From Gammaproteobacteria bacterium (GTDB taxonomy: Bacteria > Pseudomonadota > Gammaproteobacteria > SZUA-152): a DNA stretch of 45,720 nt. The notes beneath the pieces were generated by a model that worked only from the letters and a program-made list of their open reading frames with translations, searched no databases and had not been told where the DNA came from. Shown piece after piece: positions 9,047-19,292 of the stretch (its first letter is position 1; every line of letters starts with the position of its first letter). The stretch spans positions 1 to 45,720 of the forward strand of contig DRKN01000057.1 of NCBI GenBank assembly GCA_011051755.1, written 5' to 3'. The translations under genes were made by a program, and so were the position numbers.

Positions 9047-9486
9047 TGCAATGGAAACCCCAGGTCGATGTGGTACTCGGCCTGCATGGGCAGGGGTAGT
9101 ATGGCAAGACCCGTTTGCTGTTCGATGTGTTGCAGTAAGGCTTGTAGATGTTCCTGGGTGTTTGCGGTGACGACGAACCAGAGATTGAGGCGGTGTTCGC
9201 GTTCATAGTTGTGATTGACCCCGGGAAAGGCGTTGACCAGTTCTGCCACCGCCTCCAGTCTGGCTTCTGGCACCGTCATGGCCACCAGAGAACTGACGCC
9301 GCAACGCTGGGGGCGGAAAACCGGCCCGACCCGGCTGACGACGCCGCGCTCCGTCAGGGTGCGCAGACCGCTGATGACCTCTTCTTCTGTTACGCCCAAT
9401 TCCCCCGCCATGTCCGCAAACGGTGTGGGGGAGGGGGGCAGGTTACGCTGAAAATCGTTCAGCAGGCGTTTTTCCAGTGTATTCAT
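9037..9486 (-). CDS. nirD: NirD, siroheme decarboxylase subunit
   Basis: A 149-residue AsnC-like protein, first of the four siroheme decarboxylase paralogs after nirF. It shows the LLNDFQRNLPPSPTPFADMA start typical of NirD and the HNYEREHRLNLWFVV block. The ATG lies three bases after the nirF stop. Members of this family have lost regulatory function and act as enzyme subunits, so it should not be read as a transcription factor despite the Lrp/AsnC fold. Confidence 0.87.
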   Translation of the reverse strand: MNTLEKRLLNDFQRNLPPSPTPFADMAGELGVTEEEVISGLRTLTERGVVSRVGPVFRPQRCGVSSLVAMTVPEARLEAVAELVNAFPGVNHNYEREHRLNLWFVVTANTQEHLQALLQHIEQQTGLAILPLPMQAEYHIDLGFPLQWD

Positions 9487-9489
9487 AGC

Positions 9490-10689
9490 TTACAGGCCGA
9501 TCTCGTGTGCGCGTGAGGTAAAGAAGATCCCGCTGGGCTTGTCCGCCGGCAGTGTCGTGACCTGGCGGAGTGTTTCCGTGTCATAGACCACGATGAGGTC
9601 ATCGTCGCGAACCGAAATCCATATCTGCTCACCGCGGGGAGTGAATTCCATGTGCAGCACCGCCGGGCCCGGTTTTAGTGTTTTGACAATGCGCTGGGTC
9701 GGTACATCGATCACCTGCACGGTATCGTTGTCGGGGAAGGCGAAATTGACCCAGATCTGGCGGCTGTCAGGGCGGGCCATGACAAATACCGGTTGTCCGT
9801 GCACGGCGATGCGGCCAACCTCCTGCCAGTTTTTTTGCTCGATCACCAATACCTCATGACGGCCGACGGCGGGCACGAACAATAAATCCCCCGCCGCTGC
9901 CCAACCTTCCAGGTGTGGCATTTTGTAGACCGGCAAGGCCTGCTCGCCACGCCCATAGCCCCCCAAAATACGTTTCACGCCGGCGTCCAGATTCCATAAA
10001 TCCAGCAGGGCAAGGCCGTCTTCGCCGAACAGGCCGGCAATGTAGTAGCGGCCATCCGGCGTAATGAGACCGTCATAGGGAAATTTGCCGATGTCTCTGA
10101 ATTTGCGGATTTGTGGGTTTTGGGGGTCGTGCATGCCGACCACCCAGGTCTCACCCGCATCCCACAGGCTGAAGACGAAACGTTGGCCGGGGGCATCCAC
10201 CAGCCCTACCACCTTGGAGCGTTCGCCGTCGTGGCCGTAGACGGCGGGGATGTCGGCGAGCATCGTCAGGGTTTCCGCGTCGAATATCTTTACGCCACCG
10301 GGCTTGTAATTGCTGACGGCGATCAGGCGGCCATCCTGGGAGATGGCGCCGCCGATGCTGTTGCCGCCTTGCACCACACGTTTGACCAGTCGGCCGCGCA
10401 GGATATCCACCTTGGACAGGCCGCCGTCACGGCCGAAGACATAGGCATAGCGCTCATCGCGGGAAAAAACCGCTGAGGCGTGGGATAGATTGCCCAGTCC
10501 CTCCACGCGCGCGAGTATGCTGTGATGGGTGGTTTCCACCACCAGGGCGTTGCCAGCGGCGCGTTCGATGATGATGCCCATATCCCCTGTGCCACGCAGG
10601 GTGGCGACGTCTAACTGGGAACAGCCGGCTATCAGCAGCGATGCCAGTATCAGGCCCGGGGTGAAGCGGAAACGTTCCTTATTGGCCAT
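9490..10689 (-). CDS. nirF: NirF, heme d1 biosynthesis lipoprotein
   Basis: A 399-residue d1-propeller protein required for a late step of heme d1 formation. The N-terminus (PGLILASLLIAGCSQ) ends in a lipobox LIAGC, so the mature protein is probably a membrane-anchored periplasmic lipoprotein, as reported for NirF in other bacteria. No heme c motif is present, which separates it from NirN and NirS. The THHSILARVEGL segment supplies a conserved-looking His near the mature N-terminus. AAGGA precedes the ATG. The start overlaps the end of nirC by 11 bases. Confidence 0.92.
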   Translation of the reverse strand: MANKERFRFTPGLILASLLIAGCSQLDVATLRGTGDMGIIIERAAGNALVVETTHHSILARVEGLGNLSHASAVFSRDERYAYVFGRDGGLSKVDILRGRLVKRVVQGGNSIGGAISQDGRLIAVSNYKPGGVKIFDAETLTMLADIPAVYGHDGERSKVVGLVDAPGQRFVFSLWDAGETWVVGMHDPQNPQIRKFRDIGKFPYDGLITPDGRYYIAGLFGEDGLALLDLWNLDAGVKRILGGYGRGEQALPVYKMPHLEGWAAAGDLLFVPAVGRHEVLVIEQKNWQEVGRIAVHGQPVFVMARPDSRQIWVNFAFPDNDTVQVIDVPTQRIVKTLKPGPAVLHMEFTPRGEQIWISVRDDDLIVVYDTETLRQVTTLPADKPSGIFFTSRAHEIGL

Positions 10690-11038
10690 GAGGTATTCCT
10701 TGCAGCATGCGTTTCACCAACCATGTGACCTCGTCTTCGTTGAGGATGGGGCGCCAGGGAGGCATGGCCGTGTTGGGGATGCCGTCGAGTATGACATCGC
10801 GCAACCATTCAGGGGGCTTGCCGGACAGCTCGGCGGGCAATAGCGGCGGACCCAAGCCCCCCGCCAGCGTCAATCCATGACAGGAACCGCAATCCTGTTT
10901 GAGCAGGTGAATCAGCTCGCCCTGACGGCTGGGGGAAATCCCTTTTTCCTGGGCATGCAGTGGCGTGGGAGACAATGCCAGCAATAGTGCCAGCAACAGT
11001 GCCAGGAAAAGCGTGACGACAAAAAAAACAGCCTGCAT
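10679..11038 (-). CDS. nirC: NirC-like small c-type cytochrome
   Basis: A small periplasmic monoheme cytochrome c thought to pass electrons during heme d1 maturation or to NirS. From the ATG at 11038 it is 119 residues: signal peptide (MQAVFFVVTLFLALLLALLL, with a LALLLALLLAL repeat), cleavage after LHAQ, heme motif CGSCH, and a likely Met ligand in TAMPPW. The ORF track opens further upstream inside cobA, but the ATG at 11038 has AAAGGAT in front. It sits between cobA and nirF, as expected for nirC. Confidence 0.85.
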   Translation of the reverse strand: MQAVFFVVTLFLALLLALLLALSPTPLHAQEKGISPSRQGELIHLLKQDCGSCHGLTLAGGLGPPLLPAELSGKPPEWLRDVILDGIPNTAMPPWRPILNEDEVTWLVKRMLQGIPHGQ

Positions 11039-11048
11039 GGAAATCCTT

Positions 11049-11858
11049 TTATGATCCCGCACTGGCGCAGAGACTGCCTGCACCTCGGGTGAGTGAAAAA
11101 TTCGATCTGTCTGCTGCCAGACAACTCAATGCTTCGGCAAGAGTGACGACACGTCCAATAACTATCAGTGAGGGTGGTCGGAAGTCAAGTTCATGCGCCC
11201 GTTGTGTGATATCCGCCAGGGTGGTGATGCAGCGGCGCTGTTTGGGTTGGGTGCCATTTTCGATAATGGCTGCGGGTGTCGTTGCGGACAGGCCGGCAGC
11301 CATGAGTTTTTGGCTGATCTCGGACAGGTGTCCGAGTCCCATGTAGACCACCAGGGTGGTGTCGGGATCGGCCAGGCTGGCCCAGTTCAGGTCGAGTGGC
11401 TGATTGGCCTGACAGTGGCCGGTAACGATGCGTACCCCGGAGGACAGGCCGCGATGTGTAAGGGGGATGCCGGCGTAGGCACTGCAACCTGCGGCCGAAG
11501 TAATGCCGGGAATGATCTCAAAAGAAAAACCATGTTCATGTAAGTATTTTGCCTCTTCGCTGCCGCGGCCGAAAATGAAGGGGTCTCCGCCTTTCAGTCT
11601 TACGACCTGGCGTCCTTTGCGGGCCAGATTCACCAACAGGCGGTTAATCTCATCCTGGGTCATGTGGTGGCGCCCTGCGGCCTTACCGACATAGATGCGC
11701 TTGGCGCCAGTGGGGAGAAGTTCAAGAATGGCCGGGGAGACCAAACGATCATAGACGATAACATCCGCTTGGCGAAGAATCCGCTGTGCCTTGACCGTCA
11801 ATAACTCGGGATCGCCAGGGCCGGCTCCCACCAAGTAGACATCAGGTATTTTGTTCAT
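11049..11858 (-). CDS. nirE: Uroporphyrinogen-III C-methyltransferase (NirE/CobA)
   Basis: A 269-residue SAM-dependent methyltransferase that makes precorrin-2, the entry point to siroheme and heme d1. The start VYLVGAGPGDPELLTVKA, the VVRLKGGDPFIFGRG block and the later PGITSA block are diagnostic. In this operon it is the dedicated NirE form, although cobA is equally valid from sequence alone. It is the first gene after the nirS terminator and its end lies close to nirC. Between its ATG and nirS there is no obvious FNR box, so it may depend on read-through from nirS. Confidence 0.93.
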   Translation of the reverse strand: MNKIPDVYLVGAGPGDPELLTVKAQRILRQADVIVYDRLVSPAILELLPTGAKRIYVGKAAGRHHMTQDEINRLLVNLARKGRQVVRLKGGDPFIFGRGSEEAKYLHEHGFSFEIIPGITSAAGCSAYAGIPLTHRGLSSGVRIVTGHCQANQPLDLNWASLADPDTTLVVYMGLGHLSEISQKLMAAGLSATTPAAIIENGTQPKQRRCITTLADITQRAHELDFRPPSLIVIGRVVTLAEALSCLAADRSNFSLTRGAGSLCASAGS

Positions 11859-11951
11859 GCTTCACCCTACCTCTTATTTGAAGTTAACGAACAATGATAT
11901 TTTTCTCCAGCATTCCCTGCCTGGTTGTGTTTCAGGGAGTTAAAAAATTGA

Positions 11952-11990
11952 TAAAAAAGGGGGGGTAATAAGGGTCTATTACCCCCCCCT
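11952..11990 (-). terminator. Rho-independent terminator between nirS and nirE
   Basis: On the minus strand a G7 run plus TAATA pairs with TATTACC plus a C run across a short loop and is followed by TTTTTT. It lies 15-50 bases after the nirS stop and about 95 bases before the nirE ATG. It likely lowers transcription of the biosynthetic genes relative to nirS. Confidence 0.85.
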
Positions 11991-12004
11991 GAGCCTACAT
12001 CCGC

Positions 12005-13805
<1,801 letters not shown>

Positions 13806-13833
13806 GCGAATAAGACTTCGAACATTCGTGTAT

Positions 13834-15150
13834 TTACCCACTGTTTTCCTGGTGCGCCCTGACTTTTTTGTACATTCTCAATGCCGAGTAAATGTTTAAA
13901 AACAACAACAAGGATGAAAAAGCGAATAATATTGCCAGAGGATACAGAAACCATAGTGGTTTTAACGCGCTGCAGAGGAACAAAAGTAGTGATAATCCAT
14001 GCAGATAAAATTGCCGGAGAGCCCACCGTTCCAGGATGATTTCCTTCATGTTGGGCAATTTTATTCGCGCGTTGTTTTGGCCCTGCAAATGCAGCCAGAT
14101 GAGGAAAGGAACAATTTTGTACAACATGCCATTGACTACCGATACGACAAAACCGGCGATGAACAGGATGCCGAGCAAATAGCCGAATCGATGCCAGTTC
14201 GTCAATGCCGGCCACAGTTGCCCGGCCATCCAGAGGAGTGTGCATGCCAGAAGACTGTACATGGCAAGGTGCCAAAATCGTAATGTTACGTCCTTGATGT
14301 GTCGCCGCCGGTGTCTTTGCAGGTAAAGGGTGGTGCCGGCAAACAGGGCGAGGCCGACGGCGAGTGCCGAGGACAGGGCGCCCATCAGCAATGTCTGTGT
14401 CACGGGCCCGACAATGGGCAGCAGAGATATGCCGGCCCACGACACCAGTCCTGCCAGTATCAGTTTCGTCAGCCAGCGTTGCATCCATTGCGGATAACGG
14501 GGGGTCATTTGAAACATGGGCACAACCTCATAGGCAACGCCGATAACCAGAACACCCATCCAGCCGATGAGACCCCAGGCCAAATGGACATCGGTCCATG
14601 ACTTTGACAGGCCGGTGTCGAAAGACCCGATGTGTTCGGCAGCGAGCCTCAGACCAAGGGCAACGGCAACCACGAGTGAGCCGACCGCCAGCCACATACC
14701 ACTGACGGTCGAATTGTGCGCCTTTGCCTGCGCCAGGGAAAAGATGTTGATGGCGATGAACAGCAAAAAGCCGGCGCCTAGAAAAAACACGGAAAGCTGT
14801 ATTGCCGGGTTATTGTTCAGCAACAGACCGCCGGCCAGAACCAGGGCTCCCAGGGTCAGCAGAATATGGATGAGGGTACTGACCAGAAGGGGACGTGGTA
14901 TGGGGGAGCCCGTCAGCACCGGCAGCATTTGTGATATGGCTCCCACCATCACCAGAGAGATATAACCCAGGGCGATGAGGTGTGTTGCCGCGAGTGTCGC
15001 TGGTGTCCAGCGACTCAACAGAGTGTCCGGCCCATAGCTTATGAAAATGATCGCCGTCAGAATACCGAACAATGGCGCGGTGAGAAAAAAGCGCAAGGGC
15101 ACGGAAAGTGGTGGGGCTTGGGCCAGGGAGAGTCCGGATCGTATTGTCAT
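13834..15150 (-). CDS. NnrS-like polytopic membrane protein
   Basis: About 438 residues, almost entirely hydrophobic, with some twelve predicted membrane segments. The repeated pattern THLIALGYISLVMVGAISQM..LPVLTG and later VHLAWGLIGWMGVLVIGVAY..VPMF resembles the His-Gly-Phe and Pro-Thr-Gly patterns of NnrS and heme-copper-like proteins, so heme binding is possible. NnrS proteins protect denitrifiers against NO stress. Assignment is by pattern and position just upstream of nirS, not by confident family match. The ORF track opens at 15372; the ATG at 15150 (MTIRSGLSLAQAPPLSVPLRFF) is preferred because the upstream part is polar and unlike a membrane protein start, though the ribosome site is weak. 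Confidence 0.6.
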   Translation of the reverse strand: MTIRSGLSLAQAPPLSVPLRFFLTAPLFGILTAIIFISYGPDTLLSRWTPATLAATHLIALGYISLVMVGAISQMLPVLTGSPIPRPLLVSTLIHILLTLGALVLAGGLLLNNNPAIQLSVFFLGAGFLLFIAINIFSLAQAKAHNSTVSGMWLAVGSLVVAVALGLRLAAEHIGSFDTGLSKSWTDVHLAWGLIGWMGVLVIGVAYEVVPMFQMTPRYPQWMQRWLTKLILAGLVSWAGISLLPIVGPVTQTLLMGALSSALAVGLALFAGTTLYLQRHRRRHIKDVTLRFWHLAMYSLLACTLLWMAGQLWPALTNWHRFGYLLGILFIAGFVVSVVNGMLYKIVPFLIWLHLQGQNNARIKLPNMKEIILERWALRQFYLHGLSLLLFLCSALKPLWFLYPLAILFAFSSLLLFLNIYSALRMYKKVRAHQENSG

Positions 15151-15751
15151 CTTGGTTGTATTGTTGTTAGAGGGTTGTTGTCCATAGCTGACTGTAAGAT
15201 GTGTTCTCCTGACTTTTTTAACACAAATTGTGTGAGTTTTATTATTTCCCCGACAAAAAACAAAGGCTTGTTGTCGTCTGTTTTTACCGATACGTTCTTG
15301 TCTCGATACAGGCGGCCTAAAAGCGTTTAAAAAAAGCGCGGATGCTTGGAAGTCTTGGCGATTTTTTACCACATATCAGTTCCCCCGGAGTTGATCAGGG
15401 GTTATTGCGGTGAATAATGACGGAGATCCCGTGAAGCAGGCTGGACAAGTATGGCCAAAAAAGGGAGCCGTTAGCGGCCAGATTTGCTGCCTTGCAATCC
15501 TCTCCTTGATCGCAAAAGTGCCAGCCATGTAGTCTGTGGTGAGATCAGGAGGCCGTAGAAGCTATGTTGCCCGACTAAAAACCCCTGGATAGCGACTCAC
15601 CCGGCCTACCCTCTTTTTCGTCAAATAGAGGGACTATTCTCTTCAAGTGATAAGCTTATTTAGTTCGCTATCAATTATATGCGGCGAAAACGATTAAGCC
15701 CGGTCGTTTTCCAGGATCCATCATACCATTGGCAGGTCATTGGACTGCGTG
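15151..15751. other. Intergenic stretch without visible gene
   Basis: About 600 bases between the NnrS-like gene and the DUF2249 gene. It probably holds the promoter of the NnrS-like gene. I see one TTGATC near 15392 but no second half-site, no tRNA-like fold and no clear terminator. Confidence 0.4.
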
Positions 15752-16015
15752 TCATTTCATTGCGAGATCAACGACTTTCTTCGCGATATTGTCATCTTTT
15801 CGCCAAACAAATATTTCAAAGAGGGTTTGTTTTCCTTCACGGATGCAATGTTTATATCCATATTCGTCCAGGAGTGTATACAGAGGAAACGGTTCCCGAT
15901 TATGCAATATGCGCAGATAGTGTCCGGGTGTCAGTATTTCAACGGCCTCCAGAATTTTCTCCATGGGGCCCGGAGGGTCGAGTTCGCTGACATTCAGTAC
16001 TCGTTCTTGTTCCAT
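15752..16015 (-). CDS. DUF2249 domain protein
   Basis: An 87-residue cytoplasmic protein matching the small DUF2249 family: VLNVSELDPPGPMEKILEAVEIL then HNREPFPLYTLLDEYGY. The fold is TusA/SirA-like. Members often sit beside hemerythrins and denitrification genes in proteobacteria; the reaction is not known to me. It overlaps the end of the hemerythrin gene by 22 bases, so the two are translationally coupled. It is probably read from the FNR-type box at 16535. Confidence 0.8.
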   Translation of the reverse strand: MEQERVLNVSELDPPGPMEKILEAVEILTPGHYLRILHNREPFPLYTLLDEYGYKHCIREGKQTLFEIFVWRKDDNIAKKVVDLAMK

Positions 16016-16470
16016 TTGGCGATACCCCTTTTTTCTTTATGTTCGTGAATGTGCGCCAGTATTTTCTCCTGGTCACCGGCCAGTATATTATCCGCCATGG
16101 GGTAGAGGATGTTTTCTTCCTTGGTATTATGTTGTCGCATCATGACCATCAGGGTTTCAGATGAACCGAGGAAATGATCAGCATCCTGTTTTTTGATATC
16201 ACTCTGCATGTCTTGCATGAGTTGTCGCATATCATCGTGCTCCAGGCGCATTACCTGCGTGGGGCCTGCTGCATTTGCGGAGTGTTCATTGAGTGCAGGA
16301 AACAGAATACTCTCTTCTTTGAGGAAGTGTTCATTCATTTCGTCAATGAACCTTGTTAAGATCTCCTTTGCTTGCCACCATTCATGTCGCTGAACATGTT
16401 CCTCACTGCGAAAAAAAAGCTCGTCACAACGCACATGATCCGATGAAAAGGTGTCGCTGATTTTTTCCAT
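15994..16470 (-). CDS. Hemerythrin HHE-domain protein
   Basis: A 158-residue four-helix protein with the iron-ligand pattern of HHE hemerythrins: SSDHVRCDELF at the start, FIDEMNEHFLKEESILFPAL (HxxxE), RLEHDDMR and RQHNTKEENILYPMAD. A di-iron site is likely. Relatives bind or detoxify NO or O2, or help repair iron-sulfur clusters (YtfE/RIC type). Located first in a two-gene operon with DUF2249, 65 bases downstream of a perfect FNR-type box, which fits a role in NO stress during denitrification. Confidence 0.88.
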   Translation of the reverse strand: MEKISDTFSSDHVRCDELFFRSEEHVQRHEWWQAKEILTRFIDEMNEHFLKEESILFPALNEHSANAAGPTQVMRLEHDDMRQLMQDMQSDIKKQDADHFLGSSETLMVMMRQHNTKEENILYPMADNILAGDQEKILAHIHEHKEKRGIAKWNKNEY

Positions 16471-16534
16471 GCTGTCCTCTTCATCTCCTTGAGAAGGTGT
16501 GTCCCTTTGTATAATCCATTCACCAAATCGTACA

Positions 16535-16548
16535 TTGATCTATATCAA
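16535..16548 (-). promoter_or_regulatory. FNR/Dnr box of the hemerythrin operon
   Basis: TTGATCTATATCAA is a perfect consensus. On the minus strand a TATACA (16509-16514) lies about 30 bases from its centre, which suits the hemerythrin gene. The plus-strand gene at 16724 might also respond, but the -10 candidate there is only about 23 bases away. Confidence 0.8.
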
Positions 16549-16723
16549 TATGCTGATACATTATACAAGTTCGGGTTCTCTTGCCAGGAAAATGGCGGGA
16601 GATCTTGTTTCTATAGGTGTATCTATGCTATCAATCCGGGGGCGGTTATCTCATCTGCAAACGGGGTTCAGTTGCAGGGTAATTTCCCTATGAAAAATTG
16701 TTATCGAGGAAAATGGTCATCTG

Positions 16724-17116
16724 ATGAATGAAAATAAGATTATTTTGACGGTGGTGGCGGTAGCGACCGTGTTGATGTTCCTGTTTCTGCCGACATTCAC
16801 TTTTCATGAGGAAGGCTTGAGGGGGGAGTACCATTTCATTTTAAACATTCCTGCGGATCACCAGATCAATGGCCCCCTGATATTGGTTGAATGGCTGGGC
16901 ATCGTCCTGTTTGCCGCCGTTGCCTGGACATTGGTAGGCTCGCGTAACAATAAGCGCAAGAAAGCCGAGAAAGAAAATGAGGAAAGCAATGAGAAAAACA
17001 ACAGGGACGAAAATGTACAGGGTACTACAGCGGTAGAATCAGTGAAAAACAACACTGAAGGCTCTGGTTCTGAGTCGTCGGGTGCGGATTCCGGTTGGGA
17101 TCAGGCGCAGAAATAA
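16724..17116 (+). CDS. Small two-pass membrane protein with charged tail
   Basis: A 130-residue protein I do not recognise. Two hydrophobic segments (about residues 6-24 and 50-68) bracket a short periplasmic-looking stretch (HEEGLRGEYHFIL). The last 55 residues are low-complexity and highly charged or polar (KKAEKENEESNEKNNRDE), probably disordered. It lies between the FNR-type box at 16535 and ctaA on the same strand and may be part of the heme A/NO-reductase supply group. No function should be assumed. Confidence 0.65.
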   Translation: MNENKIILTVVAVATVLMFLFLPTFTFHEEGLRGEYHFILNIPADHQINGPLILVEWLGIVLFAAVAWTLVGSRNNKRKKAEKENEESNEKNNRDENVQGTTAVESVKNNTEGSGSESSGADSGWDQAQK

Positions 17117-17217
17117 GCCGGAAATTTTTCAGTTGCCAAATCGCTCGAAACGAAGTTAACTATGGCCTGTTGGTGGCGTCAACTTGAAGAAACAGAGGTG
17201 TTATATACTGTCGATGA

Positions 17218-17231
17218 TCGATCTACATCAT
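17218..17231 (+). promoter_or_regulatory. Weak FNR-like site upstream of ctaA
   Basis: TCGATCTACATCAT matches TTGAT-N4-ATCAA with one change in each half. It lies about 50 bases upstream of the ctaA start. Listed because all neighbouring cofactor genes have better copies. Confidence 0.35.
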
Positions 17232-17278
17232 GGCGTAGCGTGAAACATGACTTATTTTTTGTTTGAGGCAAGGTAATA

Positions 17279-18337
17279 GTGACAACGATGAATACATCCC
17301 AAGAAATAATGGCGACCCGCAATGGTGAAAAACAGATAGCATACTGGCTTCTTGCGGTATGCGCGGCGATTTTTTTCATGATCGTTCTGGGGGGGGTTAC
17401 ACGCCTGACGCACTCTGGTCTTTCCATGGTCGAGTGGGAGCCCATCATGGGGATTGTTCCCCCGCTAAATCAGGCTGAGTGGGAGGCGACATTCGAAAAA
17501 TACAAGCAGTTTCCCGAATACCAGTTAAATCTGGATATGGATCTTGACGGCTTCAAGTCCATCTTTTTTCTGGAATATGTACACCGCGTATGGGGGCGGA
17601 TGATCGGTCTGCTGTTTCTACTTCCATTTTTGTACTTTCTTGTCAAGGGATATATCAAAAAGCCCATGATGCCCAAGATGGTGATCATGTTCGTACTGGG
17701 TGGGCTGCAGGGAGTCATGGGTTGGTATATGGTAAAAAGTGGGCTAGTCAACGACCCACAAGTCAGTCAGTACCGGCTGACCGTACACTTGACGGCGGCC
17801 TTCGTCATTTATGCCTATATTTTCTGGACGGCAATGAATCTCTTGTTTACCAGGCCCAAGCCGCATGTCATCGATGCCAGGCCGTTACAGCGTTTTGCAT
17901 GGTGGGTGACGGGTTTGTTGAGTGTGACCATTATCTCCGGTGGGTTCGTGGCGGGCCTCAAGGCCGGTCTGGCTTACAATACCTTTCCGCTGATGGATGG
18001 TCATTTTATTCCCCATAACATGTTCGCCCTTGAGCCCTGGTACCGGAATTTCTTTGATAATATTGCTGCGGTGCAATTCGATCATCGCCTGCTGGCGGAA
18101 ATTTCATTGCTCCTTGTTGCCGCCCTGTGGTTTGTGTCGCGGCGTTATCATCTGACCGCTCGTGCCCGCACGGCGTTTCACCTGCTGCTAGCCATGACGG
18201 GGGTGCAGGTCATACTGGGCGTGGCGACATTGTTGCTTGTGGTGCCTACGTGGCTGGGCGCCACCCATCAGGGCGGTGCCGTGGTTCTGTTCACCCTTGC
18301 GCTAAATGTCAATCATGCACTCTTGACCGACAGATAG
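17279..18337 (+). CDS. ctaA: Heme A synthase, COX15/CtaA type
   Basis: A 352-residue inner-membrane protein with about eight segments that oxidises the C8 methyl of heme O to give heme A. It shows the VLGGVTRLTHSGLSMVEWEPI start, the EYVHRVWGRMIGL block, FVAGLKAGLAYNTFPLMDG, and the later QFDHRLLAE block, with His ligands for two hemes. It lacks the paired cysteines of the Bacillus-type enzyme and matches the mitochondrial/alphaproteobacterial type. GTG at 17279 is preferred over the ATG at 17288 because AAGG lies five bases upstream. A second, Cys-containing CtaA-like gene with a frameshift lies at 31.1 kb. Confidence 0.93.
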   Translation: MTTMNTSQEIMATRNGEKQIAYWLLAVCAAIFFMIVLGGVTRLTHSGLSMVEWEPIMGIVPPLNQAEWEATFEKYKQFPEYQLNLDMDLDGFKSIFFLEYVHRVWGRMIGLLFLLPFLYFLVKGYIKKPMMPKMVIMFVLGGLQGVMGWYMVKSGLVNDPQVSQYRLTVHLTAAFVIYAYIFWTAMNLLFTRPKPHVIDARPLQRFAWWVTGLLSVTIISGGFVAGLKAGLAYNTFPLMDGHFIPHNMFALEPWYRNFFDNIAAVQFDHRLLAEISLLLVAALWFVSRRYHLTARARTAFHLLLAMTGVQVILGVATLLLVVPTWLGATHQGGAVVLFTLALNVNHALLTDR

Positions 18338-18449
18338 AATGACCGACAGATAGAGGATTACCCGGCTTTACGCGATACAAAACGGCAATGTGCTGTGCGT
18401 TGCGTGCATATTTTTTAGGCGCTGGCGGATCGACCGCCGCCGGGAGGCT

Positions 18450-18632
18450 CTATTGGGGCGGGGGGTTGATGGTGGACATCATGATAAATGCCAGACCGAA
18501 GAGGATAATGAAAAAGAGAAAATGCCGGTAGGGTATCGGTTTTCCATAGGCGATCTCAAAACGATTAAGCGCCCAATCGGCGAAAAAATAGGCGGCGACT
18601 GCGCCCAGTGTATAGAGAATGGCAAATTCCAA
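18450..18632 (-). CDS. Small two-pass membrane protein, TTG start
   Basis: The ORF track shows 117 residues, but the first half is polar and unlike a real N-terminus. A clear AGGAGAC (18641-18647) eight bases before a TTG at 18632 supports a 60-residue protein MEFAILYTLGAVAAYFFADW... with two hydrophobic segments and a NPPPQ tail. I do not recognise the family. It lies about 200 bases downstream of the cytochrome c gene on the same strand, so it may share the FNR-type promoter at 19279. Confidence 0.6.
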   Translation of the reverse strand: MEFAILYTLGAVAAYFFADWALNRFEIAYGKPIPYRHFLFFIILFGLAFIMMSTINPPPQ

Positions 18633-18837
18633 GGTTGTCAGTCTCCTGTTTGTTATCGTGTTGTGCGGCCAGGGATCGTCAGATACGCTCTGCAAGGAAC
18701 GAGCAGGTTCCTGAACCGATGGCGTCAGTTTGTCTGCCAGCACTCGCGCTAACAGATTTTGCAGGCATAGGCGCAACCCAAGCATGCCAGCCCCGGGCCG
18801 CACCCATACTTTATATATACTTTATACATATTTTGCT

Positions 18838-19212
18838 TTATTGCAATCCATTCATAAAGTCCATCATCTCGTCAAGTTTCTCACCTTTCAGCTTCATGGA
18901 GGGCATGGTGGTTTTTGCCTTGGGGTCTCCGGTCAATTCCTTGATTGCCTTTTTACCGTCGCCGAGCCACAGACGCATGTTTGCATCATCCCATATCCAG
19001 TCGGCGTTTTTCAGGCTCTTGCTGTACTTGCTGAAGCTGGTTGAACCGGCTTTATTCCCCATGAGATTTTTCAGGCCGGGGCCGACCTTGTTCGCTGTAC
19101 CAAAATCATGACATGCCTTGCACTTGGCCTCAATGCCAGCGCTGACGTTCATGCTTAGAAAGGCGCTGGCGGTAATGATGGTGGCGGCCGCTGTTTTGAT
19201 CATCGTATTCAT
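18838..19212 (-). CDS. Class I monoheme cytochrome c
   Basis: A 124-residue periplasmic electron carrier: signal peptide ending in NVSAG, heme motif CKACH near residue 31, and a likely Met ligand in TTMPSM near residue 104. It resembles soluble c2/c552-type donors. AGGAGGAG five bases before the ATG predicts strong translation, and a good FNR-type box lies 67 bases upstream. It is the best candidate in the window for donor to NirS (no nirM is present) and to the CuA subunit encoded divergently at 20.0 kb. Confidence 0.9.
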   Translation of the reverse strand: MNTMIKTAAATIITASAFLSMNVSAGIEAKCKACHDFGTANKVGPGLKNLMGNKAGSTSFSKYSKSLKNADWIWDDANMRLWLGDGKKAIKELTGDPKAKTTMPSMKLKGEKLDEMMDFMNGLQ

Positions 19213-19278
19213 AAAACTCCTCCTGTCGGATTATGGGTGCCCAGTTGCAGGATTATCGCGAGTAAAGAGTTTGTCACC

Positions 19279-19292
19279 TTGATATACGTCAA
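19279..19292 (-). promoter_or_regulatory. FNR/Dnr box of the cytochrome c gene
   Basis: TTGATATACGTCAA has one change from consensus. A minus-strand GATAAT (19252-19257) lies about 31 bases from its centre. Confidence 0.75.

Noticed and set aside
7585-9486. Four Lrp/AsnC-type transcription regulators
   Set aside because: The fold is right, but the His-rich RPRH/REH blocks and position between nirF and nirJ identify them as siroheme decarboxylase subunits.
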